A stretch of 64,000 nt of DNA from an uncultured Bacteroidales bacterium. GTDB lineage: Bacteria; Bacteroidota; Bacteroidia; Bacteroidales; P3. The notes under the pieces were generated by a model. The model was not told the DNA's origin, ran no database searches, and saw only the letters and a program-made list of their open reading frames with translations. This document shows positions 7,481 through 15,956 of the stretch, one piece after another (positions within the stretch are counted from its first letter, which is position 1; each line of letters starts with the position of its first letter). The stretch covers positions 1 through 64,000 of the forward strand of contig ONJQ01000007.1 in the NCBI GenBank assembly GCA_900318175.1, read 5' to 3'. Made by a program: the position numbers and the translations under genes.

Positions 7481-8002
7481 ATGAAACGCACATTACTCAT
7501 ACTTATCCTTGCCGCCCTCGTGGTGGCCTGCGGTCCCAGCAAAGAGGAACGCATTGACCAAATCGAAGACCTTGAAGACTCCATCTTCGAATCTGCAATG
7601 GTAGCCGACGAAGACGCTGCCGACCAGCTCACCCAACTCTACACCGACTTTGCCGACAAGTACCCTGCCGACTCCCTCAGCCCCCAATACCTCCTCAAAG
7701 CTGCCGAGATCCAGAGCAACGTCCTCCACACCGACCGCTCCATCGCCCTCTTTGACCGCATCATCAATGACTATCCCGACTTCGAGCACGTCCCCATCTG
7801 CTACTTCCTCAAAGGCATAGCCTACGAGTCCAACAGCCAGTTCGATGAGGCCAAAGCCGCCTACCAAACCTTTGTCGACAAATACCCCGACCACTACATG
7901 GCCGAACAAACCCGCCTCATGATTCCCAAAGTGGGCATGAGCCCTGAGGAGATGCTTGACCAGATTCTCGCAAACGCCAACGACACCATCATTGCCCAAT
8001 AA
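7481..8002 (+). CDS. TPR-like lipoprotein
   Basis: A 173-residue protein with a lipoprotein signal MKRTLLILILAALVVACG (Cys at 17). The rest is helical and acidic with repeated pairs such as QYLLKAAEIQSNVLHTDRSI, CYFLKGIAYESNSQFDEAKA and YQTFVDKYPDHYMAEQ. These are the tetratricopeptide pattern seen in BamD- or CpoB-like periplasmic scaffold proteins. It is too short to be BamD. It lies between def and mutL with gaps of 11 and 18 bp. The partner is unknown. Confidence 0.75.
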   Translation: MKRTLLILILAALVVACGPSKEERIDQIEDLEDSIFESAMVADEDAADQLTQLYTDFADKYPADSLSPQYLLKAAEIQSNVLHTDRSIALFDRIINDYPDFEHVPICYFLKGIAYESNSQFDEAKAAYQTFVDKYPDHYMAEQTRLMIPKVGMSPEEMLDQILANANDTIIAQ

Positions 8003-8020
8003 GCCGCACCCCAGCAGCAC

Positions 8021-9865
8021 GTGAGCGACATCATCAACATACTGCCCGACAGCGTTGCCAACCAAATAGCCGCCGGTGAAGTGGTGGACCGTCCAGCCTC
8101 CGCTGTCAAGGAGTTGCTTGAGAACGCCCTCGACGCCGGTGCAAGCAAAATACAGCTCATCGTCAAGGATGCCGGGCGCACACTCATCCAGGTCATCGAC
8201 AACGGCTGTGGCATGAGCGAGAGCGACGCCCGCGTCTGTTTCGAGCGTCACGCCACCTCCAAAATCCACAAGGCGGACGACCTCTTCGCCATCCGCACCA
8301 TGGGGTTCCGTGGCGAAGCCCTTGCCTCCATTGCTGCCATTGCCCAAGTCGAGCTCAAAAGCCGTCTTCACGACCGCGAACTCGGCACCCTCGTCCTCAT
8401 CGAGGGCAGCCAAATCAAGGAGCAGTCCCCCTGCGCCTGCCCTGTCGGTACCTCCATTGCCGTCAAAAACCTCTTCTTTAACGTTCCAGCCCGCCGCAAT
8501 TTCCTGAAGAAGGACAGCATTGAGCTCAGCCATATTGAGGAGATTTTCAAGCGTGTGGCCCTCATCAACTACCACACCGACTACTCCTTCAACAGCAACG
8601 GGCGGCTCCTCTACGACCTGCGGGCGGGCAACTTTGCCGAGCGCATCAGCCAATTGTTTGGCAACAGCTATCGTGAACGCCTATGCCCCGTCAACGAGCA
8701 GACCGACATCGCCACCATTCAGGGCTACGTCTCCAAACCCGAGTTTGCACGCAAAAGCCGTGGCGAGCAGTACCTCTTTGTCAACAACCGCTTCATCAAG
8801 CATCCCGCCCTCAATGCCGCCATCGAGAAAGCCTATGCCGACATCATCCCTGACCACCACTATCCCTCCTACTTCATCCACCTCCAGGTGGACCCCTCAC
8901 GCCTCGATGTCAACATCCATCCCACCAAGACCGAAGTCAAATTTATTGACGAGAGCGCCCTTTTCGCCATCCTCCGTGCCTCCACCAAGAAGGCCATAGG
9001 CCAGTTCAGTTTGGCCACCGAACTCCAGTTCAACCCCATCGAAGAGGTCGACTTCCCCCCTGCCCCCAAGGATTATATCCCCGTGCAGCCCCAAGTGCAC
9101 TACAACCCTGACTACAACCCCTTCCTCAACACCCGCCCACACAGCCCCTCTTCCCCCTCCCCTGCCCCGTCGGCTCCTTGCACTGCCCCTGACCCCAAGT
9201 GGTCCTCCTTTTTCGACCTCGACACTCCTACTGACCCCTCCCCTGCCTCGCAGCCCCTCCAAACGGCCATCAACCTGGCCGACAGCCCTATTCCCGACCC
9301 TGCCTCCCGCTCCGAAAACCCCACTCCATGCCTCCAGCTCATGGGCTCGCACATTGTCAGCGTCATGCCCTCCGGCCTCTTAGTCATTGACCAACAAGCC
9401 GCCCACGAGCGCATCCTCTATGAGCGGCTGCTCAACCGCACCTCAGCGCCCCATCCACAGCAGCTCCTCTTCCCCGTCAACTGCCAGTTCTCGCCTGCCG
9501 ACGCCGACATCTTCAACGAGATCATCCCCGAACTCAAACACTACGGATTCGAAATCGGCACCCTCGGCCAGACCACCTTCGTCGTCACCGCCACGCCGCC
9601 CGACGTGAAAGAGAGCGAACTGCAGACCCTCTTCGACCAAACCATCGTCGAATACAAAGGGGCCATGATACAGAAATTCACTGACCGTTCCCAGTGCCTG
9701 TGCCGCTCCATGGCACGCCAACTGGCCATCAAACCCGGCACCCAGCTGCAACAAGCCGAGATGCAGCAAATCGTTGCCGACCTCTTCTGCTGCCAGATGC
9801 CCTCCCTTAGCCCCTCAGGGCGTAAAACCATGGTCATCCTGCAGCCCAACCAACTATTCAACTAA
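8021..9865 (+). CDS. mutL: DNA mismatch repair protein MutL
   Basis: A 614-residue protein starting at GTG (SDIINILPDSVANQIAAGEV). The N-terminal GHKL ATPase motifs are ENALDAGA, DNGCGM and GFRGEAL. A Pro- and Ser-rich linker runs from about residue 345 to 430, and the dimerisation domain begins at about LQLMGSHIVSVMP. The endonuclease-site region reads DQQAAHERILYE (canonical DQHAxxERxxxE) and the C-terminal metal motif region reads SPSGRKT instead of a CPHGRP-like sequence, so nicking activity is uncertain. GTG is the only plausible start because the ATPase N-terminus immediately follows it. Confidence 0.95.
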   Translation: MSDIINILPDSVANQIAAGEVVDRPASAVKELLENALDAGASKIQLIVKDAGRTLIQVIDNGCGMSESDARVCFERHATSKIHKADDLFAIRTMGFRGEALASIAAIAQVELKSRLHDRELGTLVLIEGSQIKEQSPCACPVGTSIAVKNLFFNVPARRNFLKKDSIELSHIEEIFKRVALINYHTDYSFNSNGRLLYDLRAGNFAERISQLFGNSYRERLCPVNEQTDIATIQGYVSKPEFARKSRGEQYLFVNNRFIKHPALNAAIEKAYADIIPDHHYPSYFIHLQVDPSRLDVNIHPTKTEVKFIDESALFAILRASTKKAIGQFSLATELQFNPIEEVDFPPAPKDYIPVQPQVHYNPDYNPFLNTRPHSPSSPSPAPSAPCTAPDPKWSSFFDLDTPTDPSPASQPLQTAINLADSPIPDPASRSENPTPCLQLMGSHIVSVMPSGLLVIDQQAAHERILYERLLNRTSAPHPQQLLFPVNCQFSPADADIFNEIIPELKHYGFEIGTLGQTTFVVTATPPDVKESELQTLFDQTIVEYKGAMIQKFTDRSQCLCRSMARQLAIKPGTQLQQAEMQQIVADLFCCQMPSLSPSGRKTMVILQPNQLFN

Positions 9866-9903
9866 CGACACACCAACCTATTAAACAATAAAAACATCAC
9901 CCT

Positions 9904-10512
9904 ATGAGCCAATACACCCCCCAAGGTCTCCGCATGCTGCCGCCGGTAGTCAAAAACCTGCTCATCATCAACCTCATCGTTTTCCTTGCCACCATGGTGC
10001 TGGAACGCTACGGCTTCAACAATATCACCTCCATGCTGGCCCTCAACTCCGTGGCCACCGGCCGTTTCCGCATCTGGCAGCTCTTTACCTACATGTTCAT
10101 GCACGCCAACTGGAGCCACATAATTTTTAATATGTTCGCCCTTTGGATGTTCGGCTATGTACTGGAAAACTATTGGGGCTCGCGCCGCTTCCTGGTCTAC
10201 TACCTCGTCTGCGGCATTGGCGCAGGACTTTGCAACCTGCTCGTTCCCGGCTGGGGCCTTACCGTGGGCGCTTCGGGAGCCGTCTACGGCATCCTGCTGG
10301 CCTTCGGAATGCTTTTCCCCGAAGAGCGCATCTACCTCTATTTCCTCATGCCCATCAAAGCCAAATGGTTCGTCATTGGCTATGCTGCTATCGAGCTGTT
10401 CGAAGGTCTCTTTTTTGCCGACGGCGTAGCCCACTTCGCGCATCTTGGCGGCATGCTTTTCGGTCTGCTGCTCATCCTCTACTGGCGCAAGCACCCCTTC
10501 TCGCGCTTCTGA
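9904..10512 (+). CDS. Rhomboid-family intramembrane serine protease
   Basis: A 202-residue protein with six predicted membrane segments. Rhomboid landmarks are MFMHANWSHIIFNMFALW in the second helix, the catalytic Ser motif GASGAVYG (about 122-129), and the catalytic His in the last helix (VAHFAHLGGMLFG). Substrate is not predictable. The gene follows mutL by 38 bp and ends before a terminator. It is the core rhomboid fold without extra cytosolic domains. Confidence 0.9.
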   Translation: MSQYTPQGLRMLPPVVKNLLIINLIVFLATMVLERYGFNNITSMLALNSVATGRFRIWQLFTYMFMHANWSHIIFNMFALWMFGYVLENYWGSRRFLVYYLVCGIGAGLCNLLVPGWGLTVGASGAVYGILLAFGMLFPEERIYLYFLMPIKAKWFVIGYAAIELFEGLFFADGVAHFAHLGGMLFGLLLILYWRKHPFSRF

Positions 10513-10559
10513 CCTACCGCCCCAAAGGCGCAACTTATACTTGAAACAATCATGACTTG

Positions 10560-10591
10560 CACCCTTCATTTATGGAGGGTGTCTCTTTTTT
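10560..10591 (+). terminator. Terminator after the rhomboid gene
   Basis: CACCCTTC pairs with GGAGGGTG (one G-T pair) around a short loop, followed by TCTCTTTTTTT. Confidence 0.75.
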
Positions 10592-10680
10592 GTATTATGT
10601 TGCATCCCTATCACAGCGCAAAAGGCATTATCCCAAATCAGTCACGTTATATAAGGCAACAATGAATATACCGCATCCCG

Positions 10681-10702
10681 GCTGTCCCGTGCAGGGGACA
10701 GC
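10681..10702. repeat. Short hairpin in the 10.5-10.9 kb gap
   Basis: GCTGTCCC (10681-10688) pairs with GGGACAGC (10695-10702) around a 6-base loop. No T-tract follows. It is the second of four stem-loops in a 424-bp gene-free stretch; I see no coding potential there. Confidence 0.4.
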
Positions 10703-10771
10703 AAGCCCTCGGCATGAAAACTCATCTCTTGACGCATGTTTTTTGTCCCAGACAACCGATTGGGGATAATC

Positions 10772-10810
10772 CCGAAGGCTCCCCTCTTTTTCTTATTCGG
10801 GAGCCTTCGG
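10772..10810 (+). terminator. Perfect 12-bp inverted repeat, terminator-like
   Basis: CCGAAGGCTCCC (10772-10783) pairs with GGGAGCCTTCGG (10799-10810) around a pyrimidine-rich 15-base loop, followed by CTCTTTTCC. On the minus strand it is followed by GGGATTATCC, so the plus direction is preferred. It may belong to an unrecognised short transcript or be a second stop for the rhomboid transcript. Confidence 0.5.
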
Positions 10811-10844
10811 CTCTTTTCCTTACTTTTCTTCTTCATTCCTCCAA

Positions 10845-10907
10845 AAATGCCCGTTCAATATTAGTTCAATATTGATTCAATATTGAAGGAGCGTTGAACG
10901 GGCATTT
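10845..10907 (-). terminator. Long hairpin with 11-bp repeats in the loop, after aguA
   Basis: AAATGCCCGTTCAA (10845-10858) pairs perfectly over 14 bp with TTGAACGGGCATTT (10894-10907). The 35-base loop holds three units of TTCAATATT at 11-bp spacing. It begins 30 bases after the aguA stop codon, and on the minus strand the stem runs into TTTTTGG, so it can act as the aguA terminator. Confidence 0.65.
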
Positions 10908-10936
10908 AAAGAGCGTCGAAAAGGCTATGTATCAGA

Positions 10937-11995
10937 CTATTTCAGTCTATAGGAAGGCATCTGCTGCGAAAGGCAGTGAAAGGAACCGAGACCCCAGACA
11001 ATGTCGGTGCTGTCAATGCCCACAATCTCACGGTCGGGGAAACAGGCTTCGAGGGTATAGGCGGCTTGGTTGTCCGTCAGGCAGCGGTAGGTGGGGAAAA
11101 TGACCTTGTTGTTGGCGATGTAGAAGTTGGCATAGCTGGCCGGGAGGCGCTGGTTGTCATAGAAGACCATGTCTGGCATAGGGAGCTCCACGATGGTGGG
11201 CTGCTTGCCGTTGGCAAGGCGACAGGAGTTGAGGGCTTTGAGGTTGCGCTGCAGGGCGTCGTAGTTCTCGTCCCAAATGTCCTCCTCGACGGCGGTGATG
11301 ATGGTGTCCTCGTCGATGAAACGGCTCAGGTCGTCGACGTGGCCGTCGGTGTCGTCGCCCACAATGCCGTCGGCCAGCCAGATGATGTTGTCCACACCGT
11401 AGTAGGAGCGCAGATAGTCCTCAATCTGGTCGCGGTTCAGCTGGGGATTGCGGTTGGGGTTGAGGAGGCAGGAGGTGGTGGTGAGCAGGTCGCCCACGCC
11501 GTTGACATCTATGCTGCCCCCCTCCATGACGATGCCGGGCTCAAAGAGTTCCAAAGCCTTATCGGTCTCAGCAAGGTGGTGGAAAATGTGGAGAGGTATC
11601 TGGGTGTCCAACTCGTAGGGGTATTTGCCGCCCCAGGCGTTGTGGTTCCAGTTGACGATGGCGTGGCGCGAGGGGTCCTGCCGGTTGAGGAGGAAGGCAG
11701 GGCCGTGGTCGCGGCACCAGGCGTCGTTGGTGGGGAACTGGTGGAAGTGGATGCGTGCCATGTCAGTGCCGATGGCCTTGAGCTGCTCGTGGACGTGGTC
11801 CTGCATGAACTGGTCGTCGACGTTGATGTGCACGTCCTCATCCTCAGCCAGGGTTTTGATGAAGATGTGGTAGGAGGGGAAGATGGTCTGTATCTTTCCG
11901 GGCCAGGAGTCCTCGTTGTGAGGATAGCTGAGCCAGGTGGCCTGGTGTGTGGCCCATTCGGCGGGCATATAGAAGCCCTGTTCTTTGGGTGTCAT
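10937..11995 (-). CDS. aguA: Agmatine deiminase (peptidyl-arginine deiminase family)
   Basis: A 352-residue protein of the guanidino-group modifying superfamily, hydrolysing agmatine to N-carbamoylputrescine and ammonia. Family blocks include the N-terminal PAEWATHQATWLSYPHNEDSW, NDAWCRDHGPAF, the metal-free active-site region GDDTDGHVDD, and the C-terminal catalytic Cys in GLGSFHCLSQQMP (about residue 341). The gene upstream on the same strand, 68 bp away, is N-carbamoylputrescine amidase, the next enzyme, which makes the agmatine assignment stronger than a PAD assignment. Confidence 0.92.
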   Translation of the reverse strand: MTPKEQGFYMPAEWATHQATWLSYPHNEDSWPGKIQTIFPSYHIFIKTLAEDEDVHINVDDQFMQDHVHEQLKAIGTDMARIHFHQFPTNDAWCRDHGPAFLLNRQDPSRHAIVNWNHNAWGGKYPYELDTQIPLHIFHHLAETDKALELFEPGIVMEGGSIDVNGVGDLLTTTSCLLNPNRNPQLNRDQIEDYLRSYYGVDNIIWLADGIVGDDTDGHVDDLSRFIDEDTIITAVEEDIWDENYDALQRNLKALNSCRLANGKQPTIVELPMPDMVFYDNQRLPASYANFYIANNKVIFPTYRCLTDNQAAYTLEACFPDREIVGIDSTDIVWGLGSFHCLSQQMPSYRLK

Positions 11996-12063
11996 GTTTG
12001 GTGGTTTTTCGGGGTACTCGGAATAATCGGAGTGAACTGAGAGCGCCGATAGTTCGGGACACT

Positions 12064-12927
12064 TCAGTCAATATATCTTTTCAGTATGGGGCTGTAGGAG
12101 TCAATGCGTCGGTCGCGGAGGTAGGGCCAGTGGCGACGGTAGTGGTCGGTCTGGTCAAGGTCGAGTTCTTCGACATGGAGCGCCTCGTCGAGGTGTGGGG
12201 CTTGGTAGAGCACACGGCCAAAAGCGTTGGTGATGAAGCTGCCGCCCCAGAACTGCATGCCGCCCTCGCGGCCTGTGCGGTTGACGCTGATAACGGGGAC
12301 GCCATTGGCCACGGCATGGCTGCGCTGGATGGTCTGCCAGGCCTCATACTGTTCGCGGTTGTCCTCCTCGGTCTGGCGCACGTCCCAGCCGATGGCAGTG
12401 GGGAAGAAGAGGAGCTGTGCGCCCATGAGGCTGGTGATGCGGGCTGCTTCGGGGTACCACTGGTCCCAGCAGATAAGCACGCCGAGGGTGGCAAAACGGG
12501 TCTTAAAGACGCGATAGCCAAGGTCGCCAGGGGTGAAGTAGAATTTTTCGTAGTAGCCAGGGTCGTCGGGGATGTGCATCTTGCGGTATTTGCCCAGGTA
12601 GGAGCCGTCGGCATCAATAACCGCGGTGGTGTTGTGGTAGAGCCCTTCGGCACGTTTCTCAAAGAGGGAGCAGACAAGCACCACGCCCAGCTCGGCGGCA
12701 AGGTGCATGAAGTGCTGGCAGGTGGGGCCGTCGGGTATGGCTTCGGCCAGTTGGAAATTCTGGTAGCGTTCCTCATCACAAAAATAGAGGGAGGCGAACA
12801 GTTCTTGCAGACAGATAATCTGGGCACCCTGCGCGGCAAGGCTGCGCACAGCGTCGGTGTAGCGGGCTATGTTGGCCTGCTTGTCGGCTACGCACGACAT
12901 TTGGGCAATACCTACTTTGACTTTCAT
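12064..12927 (-). CDS. aguB: N-carbamoylputrescine amidohydrolase
   Basis: A 287-residue nitrilase-superfamily enzyme converting N-carbamoylputrescine to putrescine, CO2 and ammonia. The Glu-Lys-Cys triad is visible: Glu in CLQELF (about 42), Lys in YRKMHIPDDP (about 116) and Cys in LICWDQWYPE (about 153). EKFYFTPGD and the following GYRVFKT are typical of this subfamily. It is the first gene of an aguB-aguA operon with its own promoter. The upstream arginine decarboxylase is not in the window. Confidence 0.93.
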   Translation of the reverse strand: MKVKVGIAQMSCVADKQANIARYTDAVRSLAAQGAQIICLQELFASLYFCDEERYQNFQLAEAIPDGPTCQHFMHLAAELGVVLVCSLFEKRAEGLYHNTTAVIDADGSYLGKYRKMHIPDDPGYYEKFYFTPGDLGYRVFKTRFATLGVLICWDQWYPEAARITSLMGAQLLFFPTAIGWDVRQTEEDNREQYEAWQTIQRSHAVANGVPVISVNRTGREGGMQFWGGSFITNAFGRVLYQAPHLDEALHVEELDLDQTDHYRRHWPYLRDRRIDSYSPILKRYID

Positions 12928-12962
12928 TGAGATAGTGTGTTTGTGTGATTGTTTTCAGGATG

Positions 12963-12970
12963 CAAAGATA
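12963..12970 (-). promoter_or_regulatory. -7 box for aguB-aguA
   Basis: TATCTTTG on the minus strand, about 36 bases upstream of the aguB start. No TTG at the ideal distance. Confidence 0.55.
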
Positions 12971-13401
12971 CGCATTTTTTTTGGATTGAACGGAAGTGGT
13001 GCTACAAAAAAAAGAATCAATCATCACACAGAACATCTATTATGCAGCAATTCTTATATCTGCGTAATGGCGGTGTGCGAGAAATAAAAACGCAACAATC
13101 AATATATTAACATACTGCCACACCACAACCGCGATAGTTATGGGGAAGGCTGATGAAGGTTCTGTCACCCATGGGGCTCAGTGGTCAGGATGAGTGAAGA
13201 GAGCCGGTCTGCTTCTTCATCCGCCAGCAGCAGAGAAAGGAGGCCTATTCACGGTAAGAGGGAAACAGCTTTTCTGCCTTTCATGTAGTTGTGACGAGAG
13301 CAACGAGTTTGGCATCATCCATGCTGATAGTGGAGTGAATGTCGGAATGCCTCTCCTTCATTTTTTTGGAAGGATTGTTTCTTTATATCGGTATTTCTTT
13401 G
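12971..13401. other. Gene-free divergent region, content unexplained
   Basis: About 430 bases between the aguB promoter and the promoter of the DUF362 gene. The first part is AT-rich. From about 13140 to 13320 the composition becomes GC-rich with short blocks such as GGGGAAGGCTGATG and GAGAGCCGGTCTGC. I see no convincing ORF and no confirmed riboswitch. It might hold a structured leader for the DUF362 gene or a gene remnant. Confidence 0.3.
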
Positions 13402-13409
13402 TATCTTTG
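13402..13409 (+). promoter_or_regulatory. -7 box for the DUF362 ferredoxin gene
   Basis: TATCTTTG, 17 bases before the start codon, matching TAnnTTTG. It implies a leader of only about 10 bases, so most of the upstream gap would not be transcribed with this gene. Confidence 0.6.
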
Positions 13410-13426
13410 CAGAAAATTTTACGACA

Positions 13427-14536
13427 ATGAGTGCCAAAGTTTATTACACTGACATGCATGTGCGCATGGGGGACAGCCTGCTGGCCAAGTTCGACCGCCT
13501 GATTACCCGCGCGGGAATAGAACAGATTGATTTCAAGGACAAGTTTGTGGCCGTAAAGCTCCACTTCGGCGAGGTGGGCAACATGGCTTTTCTGCGGCAG
13601 CAGTACGCCCGCGTGCTGTGCGACCATGTGAAACGGCTGGGCGGGAAACCGTTCCTGACGGACTGCAACACGCTGTATGTAGGTTACAGGAACAATGCGC
13701 TGAACCACCTCGACGCGGCCTATATGAACGGCTACAATCCCTTGGCAACAGGTGTGCACACCATCATTGCCGACGGCCTACGGGGCACAGACGAGCGGGC
13801 TATCCCTGTGGAGGGAGGCGAGTATGTGCACGAGGCCAAAATCGGGGCGGCCATTGCCGAGGCCGACATCATCATCTCGCTGACGCATTTCAAAGGGCAC
13901 ATCAACGCCGGTTTCGGCGGCGCGCTGAAGAACCTGGGCATGGGCTGCGGCTCGAAACAGGGCAAGATGGAGATGCACAGCAGCGGCACACCCCACATCA
14001 GCAAACGACTCTGCATAGGCTGCGGCAACTGCGTGAAGAACTGCGCCAATGACGGGGTGCATGTGGTGGACGGCAAGGCGGTGATCGACGAGAGCCACTG
14101 CTTGGGATGCGGCTACTGCATTGCCTATTGCCCCAAGGATGCCATCATGACCAAATGGGACGAGGCTAAGCCGGTGATGAACAAGAAGATTGCCGAGTAT
14201 ACGAAAGCCGTGCTGCACGGCAAGCCCAATTTCCACATCAGTCTGGTAGTGGACGTGTCGCCGGAGTGCGACTGCGACAGCTGCAACGACATCCCCATCA
14301 TACCGGATGTGGGCATGTTCGCCTCGTTCGACCCCGTGGCGCTGGACCAGGCTTGCGTAGACATGGCCAACCAGCAACCCTTAGTACCCGGCAGTGTGGC
14401 AGGGAAGGCCGCAGAGCACCACCACGACGAGGATGTGTTCCACCTGGTACATCCAGACACCGACTGGGAGGCAGGACTCATTCATGCCGAAAAGCTGGGC
14501 ATCGGCACCCGCCAGTATGAGCTGGAGAAATGCTGA
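13427..14536 (+). CDS. DUF362 domain protein with two [4Fe-4S] clusters
   Basis: A 369-residue protein. The N-terminal two thirds is DUF362 (KLHFGEVGNMAFLRQQYAR, LTHFKGHINAGFGGALKNLGMGCGSKQGKM). An inserted dicluster ferredoxin follows at about 190-240, with motifs LCIGCGNCVKNCAND and HCLGCGYCIAYCPKDAI. The C-terminus has a Cys-rich CDCDSC stretch. Such proteins are cytoplasmic and presumed to bind Fe-S clusters, but the reaction is not known. It is monocistronic, with its own promoter. Confidence 0.85.
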   Translation: MSAKVYYTDMHVRMGDSLLAKFDRLITRAGIEQIDFKDKFVAVKLHFGEVGNMAFLRQQYARVLCDHVKRLGGKPFLTDCNTLYVGYRNNALNHLDAAYMNGYNPLATGVHTIIADGLRGTDERAIPVEGGEYVHEAKIGAAIAEADIIISLTHFKGHINAGFGGALKNLGMGCGSKQGKMEMHSSGTPHISKRLCIGCGNCVKNCANDGVHVVDGKAVIDESHCLGCGYCIAYCPKDAIMTKWDEAKPVMNKKIAEYTKAVLHGKPNFHISLVVDVSPECDCDSCNDIPIIPDVGMFASFDPVALDQACVDMANQQPLVPGSVAGKAAEHHHDEDVFHLVHPDTDWEAGLIHAEKLGIGTRQYELEKC

Positions 14537-14585
14537 CCCACCCTCTCTCCTTTTTGAGAGAACACCTTACATACAAAGCGCAATG

Positions 14586-14641
14586 CTATGCTCGAAAAGC
14601 CCCGAAACATACAACCTGAAGAGACGCTACATCGAGCATAG
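14586..14641. repeat. 10-bp inverted repeat after the DUF362 gene
   Basis: CTATGCTCGA (14586-14595) pairs with TCGAGCATAG (14632-14641) across 36 bases. No T-tract. It lies between the converging DUF362 gene and the HtrA-type gene. Confidence 0.4.
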
Positions 14642-14668
14642 TTGACCAAAATCCATCATACTCTGTAC

Positions 14669-14710
14669 TAAAAAACAGGCCCGGACTGTTCGCTTCAGTT
14701 CCGGGCCTGT
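14669..14710 (-). terminator. Terminator after the HtrA-type protease
   Basis: On the minus strand ACAGGCCCGGAACTG pairs with CAGTCCGGGCCTGT (one bulge) around a 7-base loop, followed by TTTTTT. Confidence 0.88.
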
Positions 14711-14735
14711 AAGGTATCGGGGGCAGGTGACTTCG

Positions 14736-15851
14736 TCAGCGTCGGATGACGGAGGTTGTGCCCTGAGCGTTCTGAAGGGTGACGGTGGTGGAACGGGTCT
14801 TGCCGTCGCGGTAGAAAGTCACGTCTACAAGGTCGCCGGGGGCATGACGGCCAATCTCCTCCATCATCTCGGCAAAACTATTGACGGGAACACCCGCCAC
14901 GGAGAGCAGCAGGTCGCCCTGACGCAGACCGGCCTTGTCGGCGGCACAGTCAGGCACCACACGAGCCAGCAACACCCCTTTGACCTCCTGCAAGCCCATC
15001 TGCGAGGCAAGGGAGGAGTTCATCTCAACAACATTGACGCCGAGATAAGCCCGCTGGGCATGGCCATAGCGACGGAGGTCGTCGGCCACCTTGCGGGCAA
15101 GATTGGCAGGGATGGCGAAACTGTAGCCAGTGTAGTAGCCATCGGCAGAGGCGATGGCTGTGACAATGCCGATAAGGCGTGCATTGGCATCAACAAGGGC
15201 TCCGCCGGAGTTGCCGGGATTGACAGCGGCGTCGGTCTGGATGAAGGACTCGATGGGGCTTTCCATGCCGCGGGTGTTCTCGATGATGCCCACGTTGCGG
15301 GCCTTGGCGCTGATGATGCCGGCAGTGACGGTGGAGGTAAGGTTAAAGGGGTTGCCAATGGCCATGACAGGCTCGCCTACACGGGCGCTGTCCGAGTTGC
15401 CGAAGGGGATGGCTTTGAGGCCGGAGGCGTTGATCTTGAGCAGGGCAAGGTCTGTGGCGGGGTCAGTGCCGACGAGGGTGGCAGGGAGAACGCGCTTGTC
15501 ATTGAGGGTGACTTGGATGCTCTCAGCATCCTGCACCACGTGGTTGTTGGTGACGATGTAGCCGTCGTCGCTAATGATGACACCCGAACCGTAGGCGGAG
15601 TACTCCTTGCGCTGCATGCCTTGGTTGATAATGAATCCAAAGAAGGACTGGTAGAGTGGGGTGAGACGGGTTTGCGTGGTGCGGATGTGGACTACACCGT
15701 CGATGGTCTGAGCGGCGACGTCGCTGAAATCGGCATAACGGACACCCTGCTGAGGGATGGTGACTACGTTGTTCACTTCTGCATTCTGCTGGGTTTGTCC
15801 TGGTTGGCAGCCCAACAGGGCTAAGGTCATTACAAAAAACAGTTTCTTCAT
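14736..15851 (-). CDS. HtrA/DegS-like serine protease, predicted lipoprotein
   Basis: A 371-residue periplasmic protease. The N-terminus MKKLFFVMTLALLGC is a lipoprotein signal (Cys 15), so the enzyme is likely membrane-anchored. The trypsin-like domain has His in TNNHVV (about 104), Asp in TDLALLK (about 134) and Ser in NPGNSGGALV (about 215). One PDZ domain follows (YLGVNVVEMN to about 371). A single PDZ and a membrane anchor resemble DegS, not the two-PDZ DegP. The loop before the His is short. It is transcribed alone towards a strong terminator. Confidence 0.9.
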   Translation of the reverse strand: MKKLFFVMTLALLGCQPGQTQQNAEVNNVVTIPQQGVRYADFSDVAAQTIDGVVHIRTTQTRLTPLYQSFFGFIINQGMQRKEYSAYGSGVIISDDGYIVTNNHVVQDAESIQVTLNDKRVLPATLVGTDPATDLALLKINASGLKAIPFGNSDSARVGEPVMAIGNPFNLTSTVTAGIISAKARNVGIIENTRGMESPIESFIQTDAAVNPGNSGGALVDANARLIGIVTAIASADGYYTGYSFAIPANLARKVADDLRRYGHAQRAYLGVNVVEMNSSLASQMGLQEVKGVLLARVVPDCAADKAGLRQGDLLLSVAGVPVNSFAEMMEEIGRHAPGDLVDVTFYRDGKTRSTTVTLQNAQGTTSVIRR

Positions 15852-15898
15852 AGGTGTTAAAGTTTATTTTCACCCAAAACAAAAAAGGAGAAAAAATA

Positions 15899-15927
15899 TT
15901 GTATGTTTAATATTTTTTGTATTTTTG
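15899..15927 (+). promoter_or_regulatory. Promoter candidate for the glycosyltransferase gene
   Basis: TTG (15899-15901), 18 bases, then TATTTTTG (15920-15927). The start codon is 140 bases downstream, beyond the ATGTGTGAA repeats. Confidence 0.5.
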
Positions 15928-15956
15928 CATTTCGTTAATGCGTCAAACGGATGCGT

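Noticed and set aside
7493..8653. Long minus-strand frame across the lipoprotein gene and mutL
   Set aside because: Antisense shadow in GC-rich DNA; the plus-strand genes carry clear lipobox and MutL ATPase motifs.
13140..13330. Possible cobalamin-type riboswitch
   Set aside because: Only a loose likeness to the conserved core (GGGAAGG and GGTCTGC blocks); the B12-box and pairing arrangement could not be confirmed and the downstream gene is not a cobalamin gene.
14727..15824. Long plus-strand frame antisense to the HtrA-type gene
   Set aside because: Mirrors the codon pattern of the protease gene; no domain or start context.
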